A stretch of 64,000 bases of DNA from Lachnospiraceae bacterium (GTDB taxonomy: Bacteria; Bacillota; Clostridia; Lachnospirales; Lachnospiraceae). The stretch lies in assembly GCA_017460885.1 (NCBI GenBank), contig JAFUAB010000046.1, forward strand, positions 82,973 through 146,972, given 5' to 3'. The position numbers and the translations under genes are program-made. Under the pieces are notes generated by a model. That model saw only the letters and a program-made list of their open reading frames with translations. It did no database searches and had not been told where the DNA came from. Positions 44,175 through 55,700 of this stretch are shown piece after piece; position 1 is the stretch's first letter, and every line of letters starts with the position of its first letter.

Positions 44175-45014
44175 ATGGGCAGAGAGCTGGAATACTTTCA
44201 GCAGGTGGAACGAAGCATCACCAGGAAATACAGAAAAGAGATCTGGAGTCCGTTTATACAGGCGATCAAAAGATATGAACTGATCTCCGAGGGAGACCGT
44301 ATAGCGGTCTGCATCTCGGGCGGCAAGGATTCCATGCTGATGGCGGTTCTCATACGTATGCTTCAGCGTATCAGTGATGTGCCGTTTGAGGCCGAATACA
44401 TAGTGATGGATCCCGGATACAACAGCGAAAACCGTCGCAAAATAGAGGAAAACGCCGGAAAGCTCAACATTCCGGCGTATTTTTTTGAATCGGGGATCTT
44501 TAGCGTCGCGGAGAGTGCGGACGAGTCTCCGTGTTATCTGTGTGCGCGTATGCGCAGAGGTGCGCTCTATTCGGAGGCGCGAAAGCGGGGCTGTAATAAG
44601 ATCGCGCTCGGACACCATTTCAGTGATGTGATCGAGACCACGGTGATGAGCATGTTCTACAGCGGTCAGCTGCAGGGAATGATGCCCAAGCTGCATTCGG
44701 TCAATTTTGAAGGAATGGAGCTGATCCGACCCCTGTACTGCATCAACGAAAATGATATCAGGGCATGGGTGAGGTATAACGATCTGGAATTTATCAGGTG
44801 CGCCTGCAAATTCACCGAAAGCAGGGATGCCGCCCCCGACGGCATCGGGAAGTCCAAGCGGCAGGAGATCAAGGCTCTTATCGCTGAACTGAAAAAGTCC
44901 AACCCTTATATCGAAAAAAACATCTTTAACAGTCTGCACGCCGTCTGGATAGACACCTTTCCGGGTTATAAAACCATGGAAGAGGGCGCGCATTCATTTC
45001 TCGAGAAATACTGA
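44175..45014 (+). CDS. TtcA-like PP-loop ATPase (tRNA 2-thiolation family)
   Basis: The protein has 279 residues. The ATP-binding PP-loop SGGKDS lies at 48-53. A paired cysteine motif (CYLCARMRRG, near 118) and a later Cys (IRCACKF) are placed as in TtcA, where they hold an iron-sulfur cluster. GHHFSDVIET is the second nucleotide motif. TtcA thiolates cytidine 32 of certain tRNAs. The close link to a DtxR-type regulator gene three bases upstream is notable, because iron supply could control both. Other PP-loop subfamilies of Clostridia look alike, so the RNA target is not certain. Confidence 0.85.
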   Translation: MGRELEYFQQVERSITRKYRKEIWSPFIQAIKRYELISEGDRIAVCISGGKDSMLMAVLIRMLQRISDVPFEAEYIVMDPGYNSENRRKIEENAGKLNIPAYFFESGIFSVAESADESPCYLCARMRRGALYSEARKRGCNKIALGHHFSDVIETTVMSMFYSGQLQGMMPKLHSVNFEGMELIRPLYCINENDIRAWVRYNDLEFIRCACKFTESRDAAPDGIGKSKRQEIKALIAELKKSNPYIEKNIFNSLHAVWIDTFPGYKTMEEGAHSFLEKY

Positions 45015-45078
45015 TGTGTTACGGGAGAAGGACATGCTTGAAATTTGGATCAAGGAAACCGTCCCCGTGACCCACGTA

Positions 45079-45107
45079 TTGACAGCCTTACATAAACGAT
45101 ATATAAT
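45079..45107 (+). promoter_or_regulatory. Consensus promoter of the sulfur amino-acid genes
   Basis: TTGACA (45079-45084), 17 bases, then TATAAT (45102-45107) is a perfect vegetative promoter. The 70-base A/T-rich leader contains ATATAGGAATAATT, which loosely resembles CymR sites of Firmicutes; that regulator assignment is a guess. Confidence 0.85.
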
Positions 45108-45183
45108 ACCCATAAATCCGAGTAATCATATAGGAATAATTTCGATAATATAAAATGCATATATATACGATAAAGAAAGGCGG

Positions 45184-46368
45184 ATGACTATGAGTACTGA
45201 GATCTCAACCAAATGTGTACATATCCCGGCAGAAAAGGATCTGAAGGATGTATATGGCGCCATGTCATATCCGATCTATCAAAGTGCGACTTTTGCGCAT
45301 CCCGGAGTGGGACAGAGCACGGGATATGATTACTCCAGGGCCTCCAATCCGACCAGAGAGTATCTGGAAAGAACGGTAGCCGCACTTGAGAACGGAACGG
45401 ATGCCCTCGCATTTACTACCGGAATGGCTGCGATCACACTGCTCATGGAGATATTTAAACCCGGGGATCATCTGATCATAGATTCCGATCTCTACGGAGG
45501 AAGCATCCGCCTGTTTCAATATGTCAGCGAGAAGAACGGGCTGAAGTTTACGAAAGTCAACTCCAGTCTCGGAGAAGTCGAAGCAGCGATCCGTCCGGAA
45601 ACAGTGGCGGTATTTCTCGAGACCCCCTCCAATCCGACCATGCGTGTGACTGATCTCGGGGAGCTTTCCGGGATAACCAAAGCTCATAACCTCCTGCTTA
45701 TAGTTGATAACACATTCCTGTCGCCATATTTCCAGAATCCACTTGACCTTGGTGCGGATGTGGTCGTTCACAGCGGAACGAAGTACCTGGGCGGTCACAA
45801 TGATACGCTTGCCGGTTTCCTTGTGACAAAGGACACAGAGATCGCGGAGAAACTCAGATTCCTGCAGAAGACCACCGGAGCGACACTTGCTCCGTTCGAT
45901 TCATTTCTGATTACAAGGGGCATCAAGACACTGGCGGTGCGTATGGACAGGTCGAATGACAATGCCGGCAGGATCGCCGCATGGCTGAGGGAGCGTCCTG
46001 AGGTTACCAAAGTATACTATCCGGGCTTCGAGGATCATCCGGGCTATGAAATAATGAAAAAGCAGGCTCGTGGCTTCGGCGCAATGATCTCCTTTGAACT
46101 GAAGGAAAAGGCCTTCGCACTTGCATTGCTGGAATATGTCAATGTCATATCGTATGCTGAAAGCCTTGGAGGAGTCGAATCTCTGCTTACCTATCCTTAC
46201 ACCCAGACACATGCGGATGTACCGGAGGAGGAAAGGATAGCGAACGGTATTACGGACAGGCTGCTCAGAATGTCGGTCGGGATCGAAGACATAAATGATC
46301 TGATCGCAGATCTTGAGCAGGCATTTGAAACAGCAAGTGAGGTCACCTATGCCGGAACGAAATCTTGA
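45184..46368 (+). CDS. Cystathionine gamma-synthase/lyase family PLP enzyme
   Basis: This 394-residue Cys/Met-metabolism PLP enzyme works in trans-sulfuration. Key blocks are YDYSRASNPTREYLE, ENGTDALAFTTGMAAIT, VFLETPSNPTMRVTD, VDNTFLSPYFQNPL, and HSGTKYLGGHNDTLAG with the PLP-binding Lys200. SYAESLGGVESLLTYP near the end is typical of this group. Gamma-synthase, gamma-lyase and homocysteine synthase cannot be told apart safely. The adjacent overlapping PatB/MalY gene favours a role in cysteine-methionine interconversion. A perfect promoter lies upstream. An ATG two codons later is an alternative start. Confidence 0.88.
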   Translation: MTMSTEISTKCVHIPAEKDLKDVYGAMSYPIYQSATFAHPGVGQSTGYDYSRASNPTREYLERTVAALENGTDALAFTTGMAAITLLMEIFKPGDHLIIDSDLYGGSIRLFQYVSEKNGLKFTKVNSSLGEVEAAIRPETVAVFLETPSNPTMRVTDLGELSGITKAHNLLLIVDNTFLSPYFQNPLDLGADVVVHSGTKYLGGHNDTLAGFLVTKDTEIAEKLRFLQKTTGATLAPFDSFLITRGIKTLAVRMDRSNDNAGRIAAWLRERPEVTKVYYPGFEDHPGYEIMKKQARGFGAMISFELKEKAFALALLEYVNVISYAESLGGVESLLTYPYTQTHADVPEEERIANGITDRLLRMSVGIEDINDLIADLEQAFETASEVTYAGTKS

Positions 46369-47536
46369 TTTTGACAGAATAATAAACAGGCACGGTACAG
46401 ACTGCCTAAAATATGATTACGCGGTGAAACGCGGAAAACCCGCAGACATCCTTCCATTATGGGTTGCAGATATGGATTTTGTGACATCGTCATATATCCA
46501 GGATGCACTCAGGGAAACAGCTGATTATGGTATTTGGGGATACTCTCAGCCCGTCGGTGGATATATGGATGTGCTGCGAGACTGGATGAAGCGCCGTCAC
46601 AATTGGGACATCGAAGAAAAATGGATAGTTATGACTCCGGGAGTCGTGTTTGCCATAGCTATGGCCATCAGAGCATTTACACGGCCGGGAGACGGAGTAC
46701 TGATCCAGGAACCGGTCTACTATCCCTTTGCATCCGAGATCAGAGAGAACGGCAGGAGGGTTGTGATCAATGAACTCGTATATGACCGTGACAGCCTGAC
46801 CTATCACATGGACTTTGGGGATTTTGAAAAGCAGATCACGGACAATGACGTTAAACTCTTTATACTCTGCAATCCGCACAACCCCGTGGGACGCGTATGG
46901 ACGGAGGGGGAACTGAGAACTGTCGGAGAGATCTGCCGGAAGCATGGCGTATTGGTTGTGAGTGACGAGATCCACAGTGATTTTATTTTTGAAGGTGAGC
47001 ACAGGGTATTTACCGGGATCGATGAAAGCTTCGCCGATTTCACGATAACCTGCACGGCTCCGAGCAAGACCTTCAATCTGGCCGGCCTTCAGCTTTCGAA
47101 TATTGTCATTTCCAATGAGGATATAAGGAAAAGGTTTAAAAACGAGATATCCGCCACCGGATATGACGAGCCGGGTTTATTTGGACTACGTGCCTGTGAG
47201 GCGGCCTATGCCCACGGCGAGGAGTGGCTGGAGGCGCTCCTTAAGTATCTGAAGGCAAATCTGGATTTTATGGAAGATTATATCCGCAGCGAAATTCCGC
47301 AAATACGCATGATCAGACCACAGGGTACCTATCTGGTATGGCTGGATCTGAAGGATCTGGGTCTCAAACCCGCGGAACTGGAGTCCCTGATAGTTGACAA
47401 GGCCGGTCTCTGGCTGGATCGAGGCCTGATGTTCGGCGCATCCGGAGAAGGCTTCGAGCGCATCAACGTCGCATGCCCAAGGGCTACTCTGACCGAGGCG
47501 CTTGACAGACTCGGGCGCGCTGTCAGGGACTTATAG
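46349..47536 (+). CDS. PatB/MalY-family cystathionine beta-lyase (PLP aminotransferase fold)
   Basis: This 395-residue fold-type I PLP enzyme matches the MalY/PatB group, which cleaves cystathionine to homocysteine, pyruvate and ammonia. ILPLWVADMDF near 30, YGIWGYSQPVGGYMDVL, CNPHNPVGRVW, VVSDEIHSDF and APSKTFNLAGLQ with the PLP-binding Lys240 are visible. The start at 46349 overlaps the upstream PLP gene by 20 bases and has GTGAGGT as its site. The overlap shows that both act in one pathway. Some MalY relatives also act as regulators, but no extra domain is seen. Confidence 0.9.
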   Translation: MPERNLDFDRIINRHGTDCLKYDYAVKRGKPADILPLWVADMDFVTSSYIQDALRETADYGIWGYSQPVGGYMDVLRDWMKRRHNWDIEEKWIVMTPGVVFAIAMAIRAFTRPGDGVLIQEPVYYPFASEIRENGRRVVINELVYDRDSLTYHMDFGDFEKQITDNDVKLFILCNPHNPVGRVWTEGELRTVGEICRKHGVLVVSDEIHSDFIFEGEHRVFTGIDESFADFTITCTAPSKTFNLAGLQLSNIVISNEDIRKRFKNEISATGYDEPGLFGLRACEAAYAHGEEWLEALLKYLKANLDFMEDYIRSEIPQIRMIRPQGTYLVWLDLKDLGLKPAELESLIVDKAGLWLDRGLMFGASGEGFERINVACPRATLTEALDRLGRAVRDL

Positions 47537-47580
47537 AAAGCACAGGCATCGGAGTCATTCATTCTCGGGAAACATTGACT

Positions 47581-49272
47581 TCAGATCTCCCTATCCAGTA
47601 TTTTCTCCAGTTCATCCTCCGGAACGGGCTTGTAGAAGTAGTAGCCCTGAATGTAATCGCAGCCGGCCCTGCTCAGGAAATCAAGCTGCTCCTTAGTCTC
47701 AACTCCTTCGGCGGTAACCTTTGCGCCCAGCGCGTGTGAAAGGTCGATCGTGGACTTAATGATCATCTCGGCCTTATCTATGATGCCGATCTTGCGTATG
47801 AATCCCATGTCCAGCTTAACTATGTCGAAGTCGAAGTTTTCGAGCGTGGAGAGCGACGACATACCGCTGCCAAAATCATCGAGCAGTATCTTCACTCCGA
47901 GCGATTTCAGCTTTTCCAGGTAATCACTGGCATTATTCTCGAGGTCGGCGTATGCGGACTCCGTAACCTCCACTCTGAGCCAGTCCGTCGCGGAATGGTC
48001 TTTTTCGTAAATGCTCAACAGATGATCCATGAGCGAATTGTTATAGAAATCAATGCGCGAGAGGTTGACGGCGCATGTGATCAGAGGGCTTCCGGCAGCC
48101 TTTCTGCGTCCGTTTAAGTCTGTCACCCTGTCGATCATGAACCTGTCCAGGGCCGAGATCTGTCCGCTGCTTTCAAAAGCCGGTATGAACTCCCCGGGAG
48201 AGATCATGCCTATGTCCTTGTGCTGCCACCTGATGAGGGCCTCGGCGCTTGCGACCGAGTGATCGGCGGCGTTTACGATGGGCTGGAAGTATGCCTTGAA
48301 TTCATTTGATTCCAGGGCGGAGCTCATCTCGGATGAATATTTCTGACGATTGATGTAGCTGGCGCGTACTTTATCATCATATATCATGTACGTTCGCACG
48401 GATGTCTCGGAAAGCGATCTCTCGGCGAGTCTCGCGCGGTCGATCATCTTTCTGATCGGAACGTCGCGTGAGGTCACGTGGTAGATGCCGGCCCGTATCG
48501 AAAAATCGTATTGCCTGTCACCCTCCGAATACGTCTGCGCACCGAGAATGTTGAAGTTTTCCTCCGTCAGGCTTTCGTCATTTACGAGCAGGATGAAATG
48601 ATCGCCCTCCGGCCTGCCAATAAATATTGGGTCGAGTATCTCGCGGAGTCTGTCACGGGTATGGAAGATGACCATATCGCCGCTCTGCTCACCAAAGAGG
48701 TCGTTGATCGCCTTGAAGCCCTTGACGTTGGTGTAAACCAGGGAAACGTTCCTGTCCTCGGGCTTTTCTTTCAGGAAGTCCCGGATCTTTTTGACGAATC
48801 CGATGCGGGCATACTCGTCGGTCATCCAGTCGTGATCCAAAAAGGCCGACACGTCGAACATGATGCCGATCAGCATCTCAGGATCCGATGGATCGGGGAA
48901 AATGCGGATATTGACAGATTTACGTTCACCGTCAACTATGATATGAACCGTGCGTACATAGTCCCCGCGATCCGCCACCTCACGACGGATATATTCCAGT
49001 CTGGTCTGATCTCGAAAAGGATCCTTCTCCTCATCCACAGTACGATCAAGCATCATTTTGCAGAAATCGGAAAAGTCCGGTGCTTCCGCATACGGATCAA
49101 AGCTTCGTCGGTAATCCACCAGAGCCCCGCTCTCACAGGCGTGCGCAAAGGACATGATCCCGTCCGGTACATGAATCCTGAACACGAAGTCGAATCCCTG
49201 ATTCATCACGGCGTTCCATACGGAAGCCGGTATTTGTTTGTATTTCGAGGTATCTTTTCTGGTCTGATCCAT
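47581..49272 (-). CDS. Cyclic-di-GMP phosphodiesterase with degenerate GGDEF and intact EAL domain
   Basis: The N-terminal 150 residues form a sensor-like region. A GGDEF-like domain follows (about 160-310), in which the active motif reads RPEGDHF, so synthesis is not expected. The EAL domain (about 320-560) is intact: SAEALIRW, AVNLSRIDF, EVTESAY, DDFGSGMSS, VKLDMGFI and AEGVETKEQ. It therefore probably hydrolyses cyclic-di-GMP to pGpG, perhaps tuned by GTP binding to the degenerate domain. No membrane segment is present. It is transcribed away from the giant gene at 49713. Confidence 0.92.
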   Translation of the reverse strand: MDQTRKDTSKYKQIPASVWNAVMNQGFDFVFRIHVPDGIMSFAHACESGALVDYRRSFDPYAEAPDFSDFCKMMLDRTVDEEKDPFRDQTRLEYIRREVADRGDYVRTVHIIVDGERKSVNIRIFPDPSDPEMLIGIMFDVSAFLDHDWMTDEYARIGFVKKIRDFLKEKPEDRNVSLVYTNVKGFKAINDLFGEQSGDMVIFHTRDRLREILDPIFIGRPEGDHFILLVNDESLTEENFNILGAQTYSEGDRQYDFSIRAGIYHVTSRDVPIRKMIDRARLAERSLSETSVRTYMIYDDKVRASYINRQKYSSEMSSALESNEFKAYFQPIVNAADHSVASAEALIRWQHKDIGMISPGEFIPAFESSGQISALDRFMIDRVTDLNGRRKAAGSPLITCAVNLSRIDFYNNSLMDHLLSIYEKDHSATDWLRVEVTESAYADLENNASDYLEKLKSLGVKILLDDFGSGMSSLSTLENFDFDIVKLDMGFIRKIGIIDKAEMIIKSTIDLSHALGAKVTAEGVETKEQLDFLSRAGCDYIQGYYFYKPVPEDELEKILDREI

Positions 49273-49326
49273 GATCCGCTAATCCCCTGTTGTGTAAATG
49301 TTGATCAAATTCTCTGGAAAATGCTG

Positions 49327-49362
49327 AATTAATCAGTCTTTCCTAATTAATCAGTCTTTCCT
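49327..49362. repeat. Tandem 18-bp repeats shared with the 8595-8629 palindrome
   Basis: AATTAATCAGTCTTTCCT occurs twice back to back (49327-49344 and 49345-49362). The second copy extends to TTAATCAGTCTTTCCTTAG (49347-49365), which is identical to 8611-8629. Confidence 0.85.
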
Positions 49363-49646
49363 TAGTATACTAACTGCCGCATCCCCCGGATCACTTCCAA
49401 AAGCTCAGTTTGTCTGCGTCCAGGCCTATATCCCTTGCATGGAAAACAGGATCCTTGCCAGCCTTTTATCTATTATTGTAGCATTTTGAAAGAATGTTTG
49501 AAACAACAATCGTCCATATTTTATGGAAACATATATGGGTTGCCATATCGCCACATATCTTGATTTCTACCCCCTTAAAAAAGTATACTTTAATAAGTGC
49601 ATTCTTCTGACGACAGCGTGTTTTGCATGCGGCTCAGAAGCCCGGA

Positions 49647-49669
49647 AAATGCCGGTTTATTCGGCATTT
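49647..49669 (+). other. Hairpin in the leader of the giant gene
   Basis: AAATGCCG (49647-49654) pairs with CGGCATTT (49662-49669) around a 7-nt loop, 44 bases before the ATG. There is no T run directly after it, so it could be a leader structure rather than a terminator. Confidence 0.45.
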
Positions 49670-49712
49670 CACTCATATCGCATAATATTTGGTAACTTTT
49701 CAGGAGGTTATT

Positions 49713-52700
49713 ATGGCTCAGGATAATACAGAACAGGTTAAACAGTTCCAACCCCAGTCGATCAATACCACTGCGTCTAAGACTTCATCAGATTCCAATG
49801 CGCAGAATTCAATAGCGATAACCCGAAATGAAGCTGTGCTCCGGTCCGTAAATCCGAGCGGAGCCGGCATCGGTCAGGTGACGCCCGCCGCCAATCCCAC
49901 GCAGGCCGTTACACCGGCAGAAACGGGCAAGACCCTGTCGGAACAGAAAAATGAGACCGTAACCAAACTCAGTAAAAATGCTCCGAAGGTCATCCGTGAA
50001 AACCGGGATGTCCATTCCGGCACAATGAACGCAGGTAATCTGTCTCATGAGGACAGACGCAAGATCGCGAAGGCGAGGATAATACAATACCGTGAGGATC
50101 TGCAGAACGTGGAGCAGAAGATATTTGCGAACTACGAGCAGACCACGCTGACCAGAGCCGCCTATGATTCCTTTTATGGCATCACCAAAAACAAGCGCAA
50201 GGACGCAGCAATAGAGCGTGAAAACAACGCCGGGCTTGTACGTCATTTTATGGAAACCCAGTATACCGAGGAGAAAAACTACGGAATCGTCATCAATGCA
50301 GAGCAGATGAAGTCGCTCATCGATGAATTCATGAACGATATTTCCAGATCCGAGTCGGATATTTCCTCGGATGAGAACTTTATCCGCTCGCTTAAGTTTA
50401 ATTATGATCTGACCAGGACCGCGGATATGATGAAAAAATGGATCAATGACGCGGTGGACGGCGGCTATATGCCCGAGGGCGTTGATATGGATGCGGTATA
50501 CAAAAAGATCGCGACCTTTGACGAGCTTAAGGAATATCTGGATGCCAGGGTGACCGTCATCACGAGCCCTTACTATCTGTATTTTTCGAATGATGATGTC
50601 AAATACTCGGATGATCAGCTGAAATATTTTATCCAGAGCTTCGCGGGCAATAAACTGGATGAAAAAACCAAATCGGACAATAAGGGTCTTTTGGAGTATC
50701 TGACAGCCGTTCAGAGCCTCAGGAAGCTCAGCGTAAAGAGAAACAAGGGTCTGACATCCATAGAGGAGAAGACGGAGCGGAAGGCTAAACACGAGGCAGA
50801 GATCCTGCGCACCAGAGCCGAGAAGCGTGAGGCCGTCTCACGGCTCAGTGAACACGCCCTTAATCAAAGGGGGCTGGAGAGATTTCAGGATAAGCATTAC
50901 GACGACAAATATACCAGGGAGAGATTTGAATTCCTCGTCGGTGAATTCGGAAATGTGAAGATCAGCGATATTCATTTCGCCGGTATTAAGGATATTACCG
51001 ACTATTACGAGGAGAACATGCGCCTGTTTGAACAGGCAAGGGAAATGGAGCACATGTTTTTCATGGCAGTCAGACGGGGTGATGCGGATAACTGGACTGA
51101 CGATCAGATGATAGAGATGCGCGCCAAGCTCCGCAGCTTCGATCTGATGGAAAGGTTCGTTTCCGCCGTTCAGAAGGATCTTCTGCAGCATTCCGAAGAG
51201 GCGCTCCATAATTATTCTTATGAGGAATTATGGCAGAGAGCCACGGACAGTCTTAAGATCGGGGAATATACTCCGGATATAGCCGGGTATCCGGGATTCG
51301 GCGAAAACCTTGAGAAATTCCAAAAGTCTATCCTGAAGACGTACAAGAAGGAGCATGCCAAAAGGGAAGAAACCATTAAGACCATGTATGGTCTGATGTA
51401 TCCGGAGGAGATCAAACAGGATGATGATGATGACAGCGAATCCGGCGAGGATGAAGAGCTGTACAGACCCGGCCGGATAAGTCGGGAAGAACTGGACAGA
51501 CGAAAGAGGGATTTCCAGAAAAACGCGGTTATAACAGACTATACGTCGGGTGCCGAAAATTATGCCAGGTTTATAGCCAACAACCGGTATGAATCCTTTG
51601 TTGCCGCATATCAGAAGAAGTACGGTATTGATCCCGGGAAATATTTCAAACCCGATCGTACCATGGGCAGATATCTGGTCGGTAAATCCGCTGAGGAAAT
51701 GTCCCGGATCGTTCGCATATTGTCCTCCGGTAAAGAAGAGGAAAAGAGGGAATTCTGGCTCTCTGTATACCGGGAGGCTTACGAAGCGGATTTGAGTAAG
51801 AGTACCGGAGACAGCCGTGATGAGTTTCTTGACAATTTCTGGTACAAGAACAGAATGGGCGGGATGCTTGGCAATATAGACGGACTGGCAACAGAGACTC
51901 CCGCAGGATATTTCAGTGATCAGGAAAAAAAGGAACTGACAGCCCTGCATCATCTCGGAACAGGATATAATGACCTGACGATGATACTGGGTCAGAAGCT
52001 CAATAACCATAAATATGCGCACGGCCTTACCCTTGAGGATTTTCTGAAGCAAAACGAAGATGCGTTTAATATGGGGCTATGGCTTTCCACTACATACCTT
52101 GGTGAGGATTCGCAGCATAAGGAGTATAAGGTTGGCGGTATCAAATATGCCGATAAGGACAATGCCGCTCTTTTGTTCAACATGCTCGGTGTACCTTACA
52201 ATACCTTCTCCAAGCGAACGGTCGAAATAAAGAAAAACGGAGACGGCAGATCCGCCGACAATAAAAAATACGATGCGGCCCCCGGGGTAAAAAGATTCTA
52301 TGAATTCAGAGATACCGGCGCATGGAAGGATACCACGACGGATGATCTGAAGATGATAAGATCCAATCTGAAAAAGGCAGTTTCCGCAGATGTTCCCAAT
52401 GTAGAAGAGCCACAGGCGATCATTAACGTACTCTCTGCTGACCTCAGGGAATTCGATCTTAAGTCATACAGGGATCTGACGGAGGAAAAGGTCTCTAAAC
52501 TGTATCCTCTTATCCTGCAGGCTCAGGTTCTTCTGGCCAGGTTAAAACCGGGACCCGACGGCAGGAGCAGGGGGCTCAAAAGTGACCTTGCCACCAAACT
52601 TGGGGAGAATGGTTTAAAGGCGCTTCGGGCCAGATGTAAGACATTGGATGCAGCCGGTACGATCTTCGGCCCCAGGATGGTTCAGATGATCAATCTTTAT

Positions 52701-55700
52701 GAGAAGCTCGACCCGGATTTCGGTGATATGAAGTCCATGGATGAGATGCTGCACAGACCTCCGAAGTATTACGAGGATCTTAAGAAAAACGTTGTAAAAG
52801 ACAGTAAGGAATCCATCGCTGAATTTAAACAGAAGGTAGAATATATCGAATCCTTCGTCAAAGATCTGCAGGGTTATGATATCTTTACTTCGCTTTCCGT
52901 GACGGAGGCACATATGCGTAGCGAGGAGAAGCTCAGGAATGCCGACATGTCCGCAGAGACTCTGGCCGGGTGCCTGACCGGAGAGGAAAGCGTGCTTAAG
53001 AATATAAACGATGGAGGGATCTCGCAGGAAGCCGTAACCGTGACAGAGCTGATCGGTCCTTTGGCTAAGACCTTTAAGGAAAAGAAGCTGACGGTACATG
53101 AACGCGAAGCCTTGCTTGAGCTTCCCGGCAGTGTCCAGCAGCAGAAAAAAGCTGTCGGCATGGTCTTTACAGATGCCGCACTGAAGTTTGAAAGTGAAAG
53201 GTTTAAGATCAAAAACAGCATTTCGACGGCAACCAGAGTTAAGATCGGAGATGCCGCACTGGAAGACATGGCTGCGCTTATGTACGGCGATCTTAAAACC
53301 ACTTCCAGACAGGAAGTTGAGCAGCTGGAGACTTTCGCGAAGATGTACGCCGACAAAGCTCAGCGTGACAATGCCCTGGACCGCATGACCGAGTCCCTGA
53401 TCAGACTTCCGCTTTCAATGTTTGCGGGAGTCGGCACCGCGGATTTCAGACTTGCGTCCAATGCTCCCACCCTTGAAAACATATCCCACAAGATTCGTGC
53501 ATACAGAAATCTTCTTGAAGCGAATCCGGATTATGTAAGGAAGCTTCGCAGAAGATATGTCGGCAACGGCAAAAGTGATTACGACAGAGTCTGTGCAAAG
53601 CTTGACAGGATGCTCGCGTTTTCCGACTATTATCGTGCCTGCAAGCTGCTGATGACGGACAATTATTATATCCTGCATGATAATGAGGAGATCGGCAGGA
53701 CTGCTTCCCGTAACATGACGGCAGATCAGCGCAGGGTTTACGAACTGACCGGACTGATCGAAGCTTACGCGAGACGTATCAGAGGCGGTATGTTCGATGG
53801 ACGCAGTCTGGAAACCGGACAGGACAGGATACTTACGGAGCTGGAGAAATACAACAGAAAACAGGCATATCTTACCGGCAGACCGGATCTGACAAAGATC
53901 GATCCCGCTGATGTGCAGAAGACCCACGGCAAGATCAAAAAGTTCCTGCGCAAACTCGAGGCAGTACATAAAGGTGATTATAAGACCCAGATATTCAAAT
54001 ATGATCCCCAAAATGACCTTCAGCTGCAAAAATACGGGTCAAAGGAAGTAACCGCATTTCTGGATGCCTATAAGGTCGCGGTAACGGAAGTGCCTTCCGA
54101 TAGTGAAAAGAAAAAGTGGGAAAAAACATGGACGCCGAGACAGCTCAATCTGTATAAAAAAATGAGAGATCTGTGTAAAAAGAAGGTGCCCAAAACCGAC
54201 AGTAACGGTAATCCGACTTCAGAAACAGAAGAAGTTGATATAGGATTGGAGCTTGTTTTCCGGAGAAGTCAGGATGATAAGGATGTGATGTACGGAAAAT
54301 CCGGTCCGCTCAGGTTTGTTAGCACTCTGGCACATTTCCTGTCAGACGACTATTCTGATGAAGAGCTGATAGATATGGTGGATGGGATGACATTCATTGA
54401 GAGGGAAAATATCGATCTGAGTGACGAGGCGACATACCAATATGCCAAAAAGAGATGGCTCAGGTCTGTTAAAAAGATGTATGATATCCTGAATACCAAT
54501 TTAAAACGTTACGAAAGAACCTACGGTTCGCTGGAACAGGATATTTCCGCTCCCTGTTTTATGCACTCTCTGGGAGACGGCCAGGCGGCATATATTGCGA
54601 GAAGCCGTTTCGGACAGGAGCTTACACAGATCTGCACTGAAGTCAAAAGCACCTATAACGGCAAGCCTGCCACACTGTGCGATATTCTGGTCGCGGAGGG
54701 AATGTTAGACAGATCGGAGGCGGAAGACAGCAGTCGGAAGTGTTCCAATTATTACCAGAACAGTAATGGATCCGTACGGAATTTCGTTAAGCTGTCCGAA
54801 GCCTTTTTTGGAATGGACAATCCCGGGGCAATGTTCACTCTTGGAAATAACACGATGATAAATTGTGAAAATACCCGGAATATAACCAAAATCGAAGGTC
54901 CCGGACTGAGCCTGTCCGAGCAGAGAAAGTTCTGGAAGAAAGCGATCGCTACCGGTTACTCCGGGGTACACGGTGATGATGTGAGGGTCGATTATCAAAA
55001 AACACATCTGAATCTTTTGTCCTCCGCGGAGCGCAGGTCACTGAAGAATCAGAGGGAAAGGGACAGAAATATCTATCTACACACGAAGGAATGTCTCGAT
55101 GTCAGGGCAAAGGATCTGTATAACGCTTCAATTACAAGATTAAGCGGATTTGATCTGAGTGATGATCAGAAGGCTCTTATCAAAAAGATGATGGCCTTCC
55201 ATCCGGGTCTGTACAGGGATCTTGATGAGAAAAAGAAAAAAGATCAGGAGAGTGCGACACTGTTTGAAACCCATCTGAAAAATTTCCTCGGTCTGGGAAT
55301 AGAAGCCAAAGGCCCGGAAGAAAAAAACAAACTGATCCTGGATCGTAAGAGAGAGGCATTTGCTTATTTCCTGAATGCAGCTGATAAACTCAGTGACGGT
55401 GTGGTGACCCGGGATAACCGTGCGGAAGATATCATGACCCGGGATAACGTCAGGACAGCCGACAATCCGGTATTGGACAGCAGCCTGATCAGGATGGAAA
55501 CCTGTCACAGGATGTTTGATGTGCTTCAGGATATGGCTGCGGATCAGAAGGAGCTTTACTGGTTCAGCGAGAATATGAAGAGTACGCTTAAGTCAAAGCT
55601 TTTCCAGAATATGAGAATCGAGGTCATCCGGCTGACTCTTGTTTCCACCTTTTATCTGCAGCTGGGCGATATCGGCGGAAAGAACGAAGGTGAGATAGCG

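Larger units (their letters stand above)
49273..49712. other. Divergent 440-base intergenic region before the giant gene
   Basis: This gap serves both the EAL gene (minus strand) and the giant gene (plus strand). It holds two tandem 18-bp repeats, a hairpin at 49647-49669 and A/T-rich stretches with several possible -10 hexamers, but no convincing full promoter or cyclic-di-GMP riboswitch was found. The only ORF is short (49523-49726) and lacks a ribosome-binding site. Confidence 0.6.

Noticed and set aside
49366-49712. Possible cyclic-di-GMP riboswitch before the giant gene, suggested by the nearby EAL gene
   Set aside because: The conserved GEMM core and its paired stems were not found; only one simple hairpin is visible.
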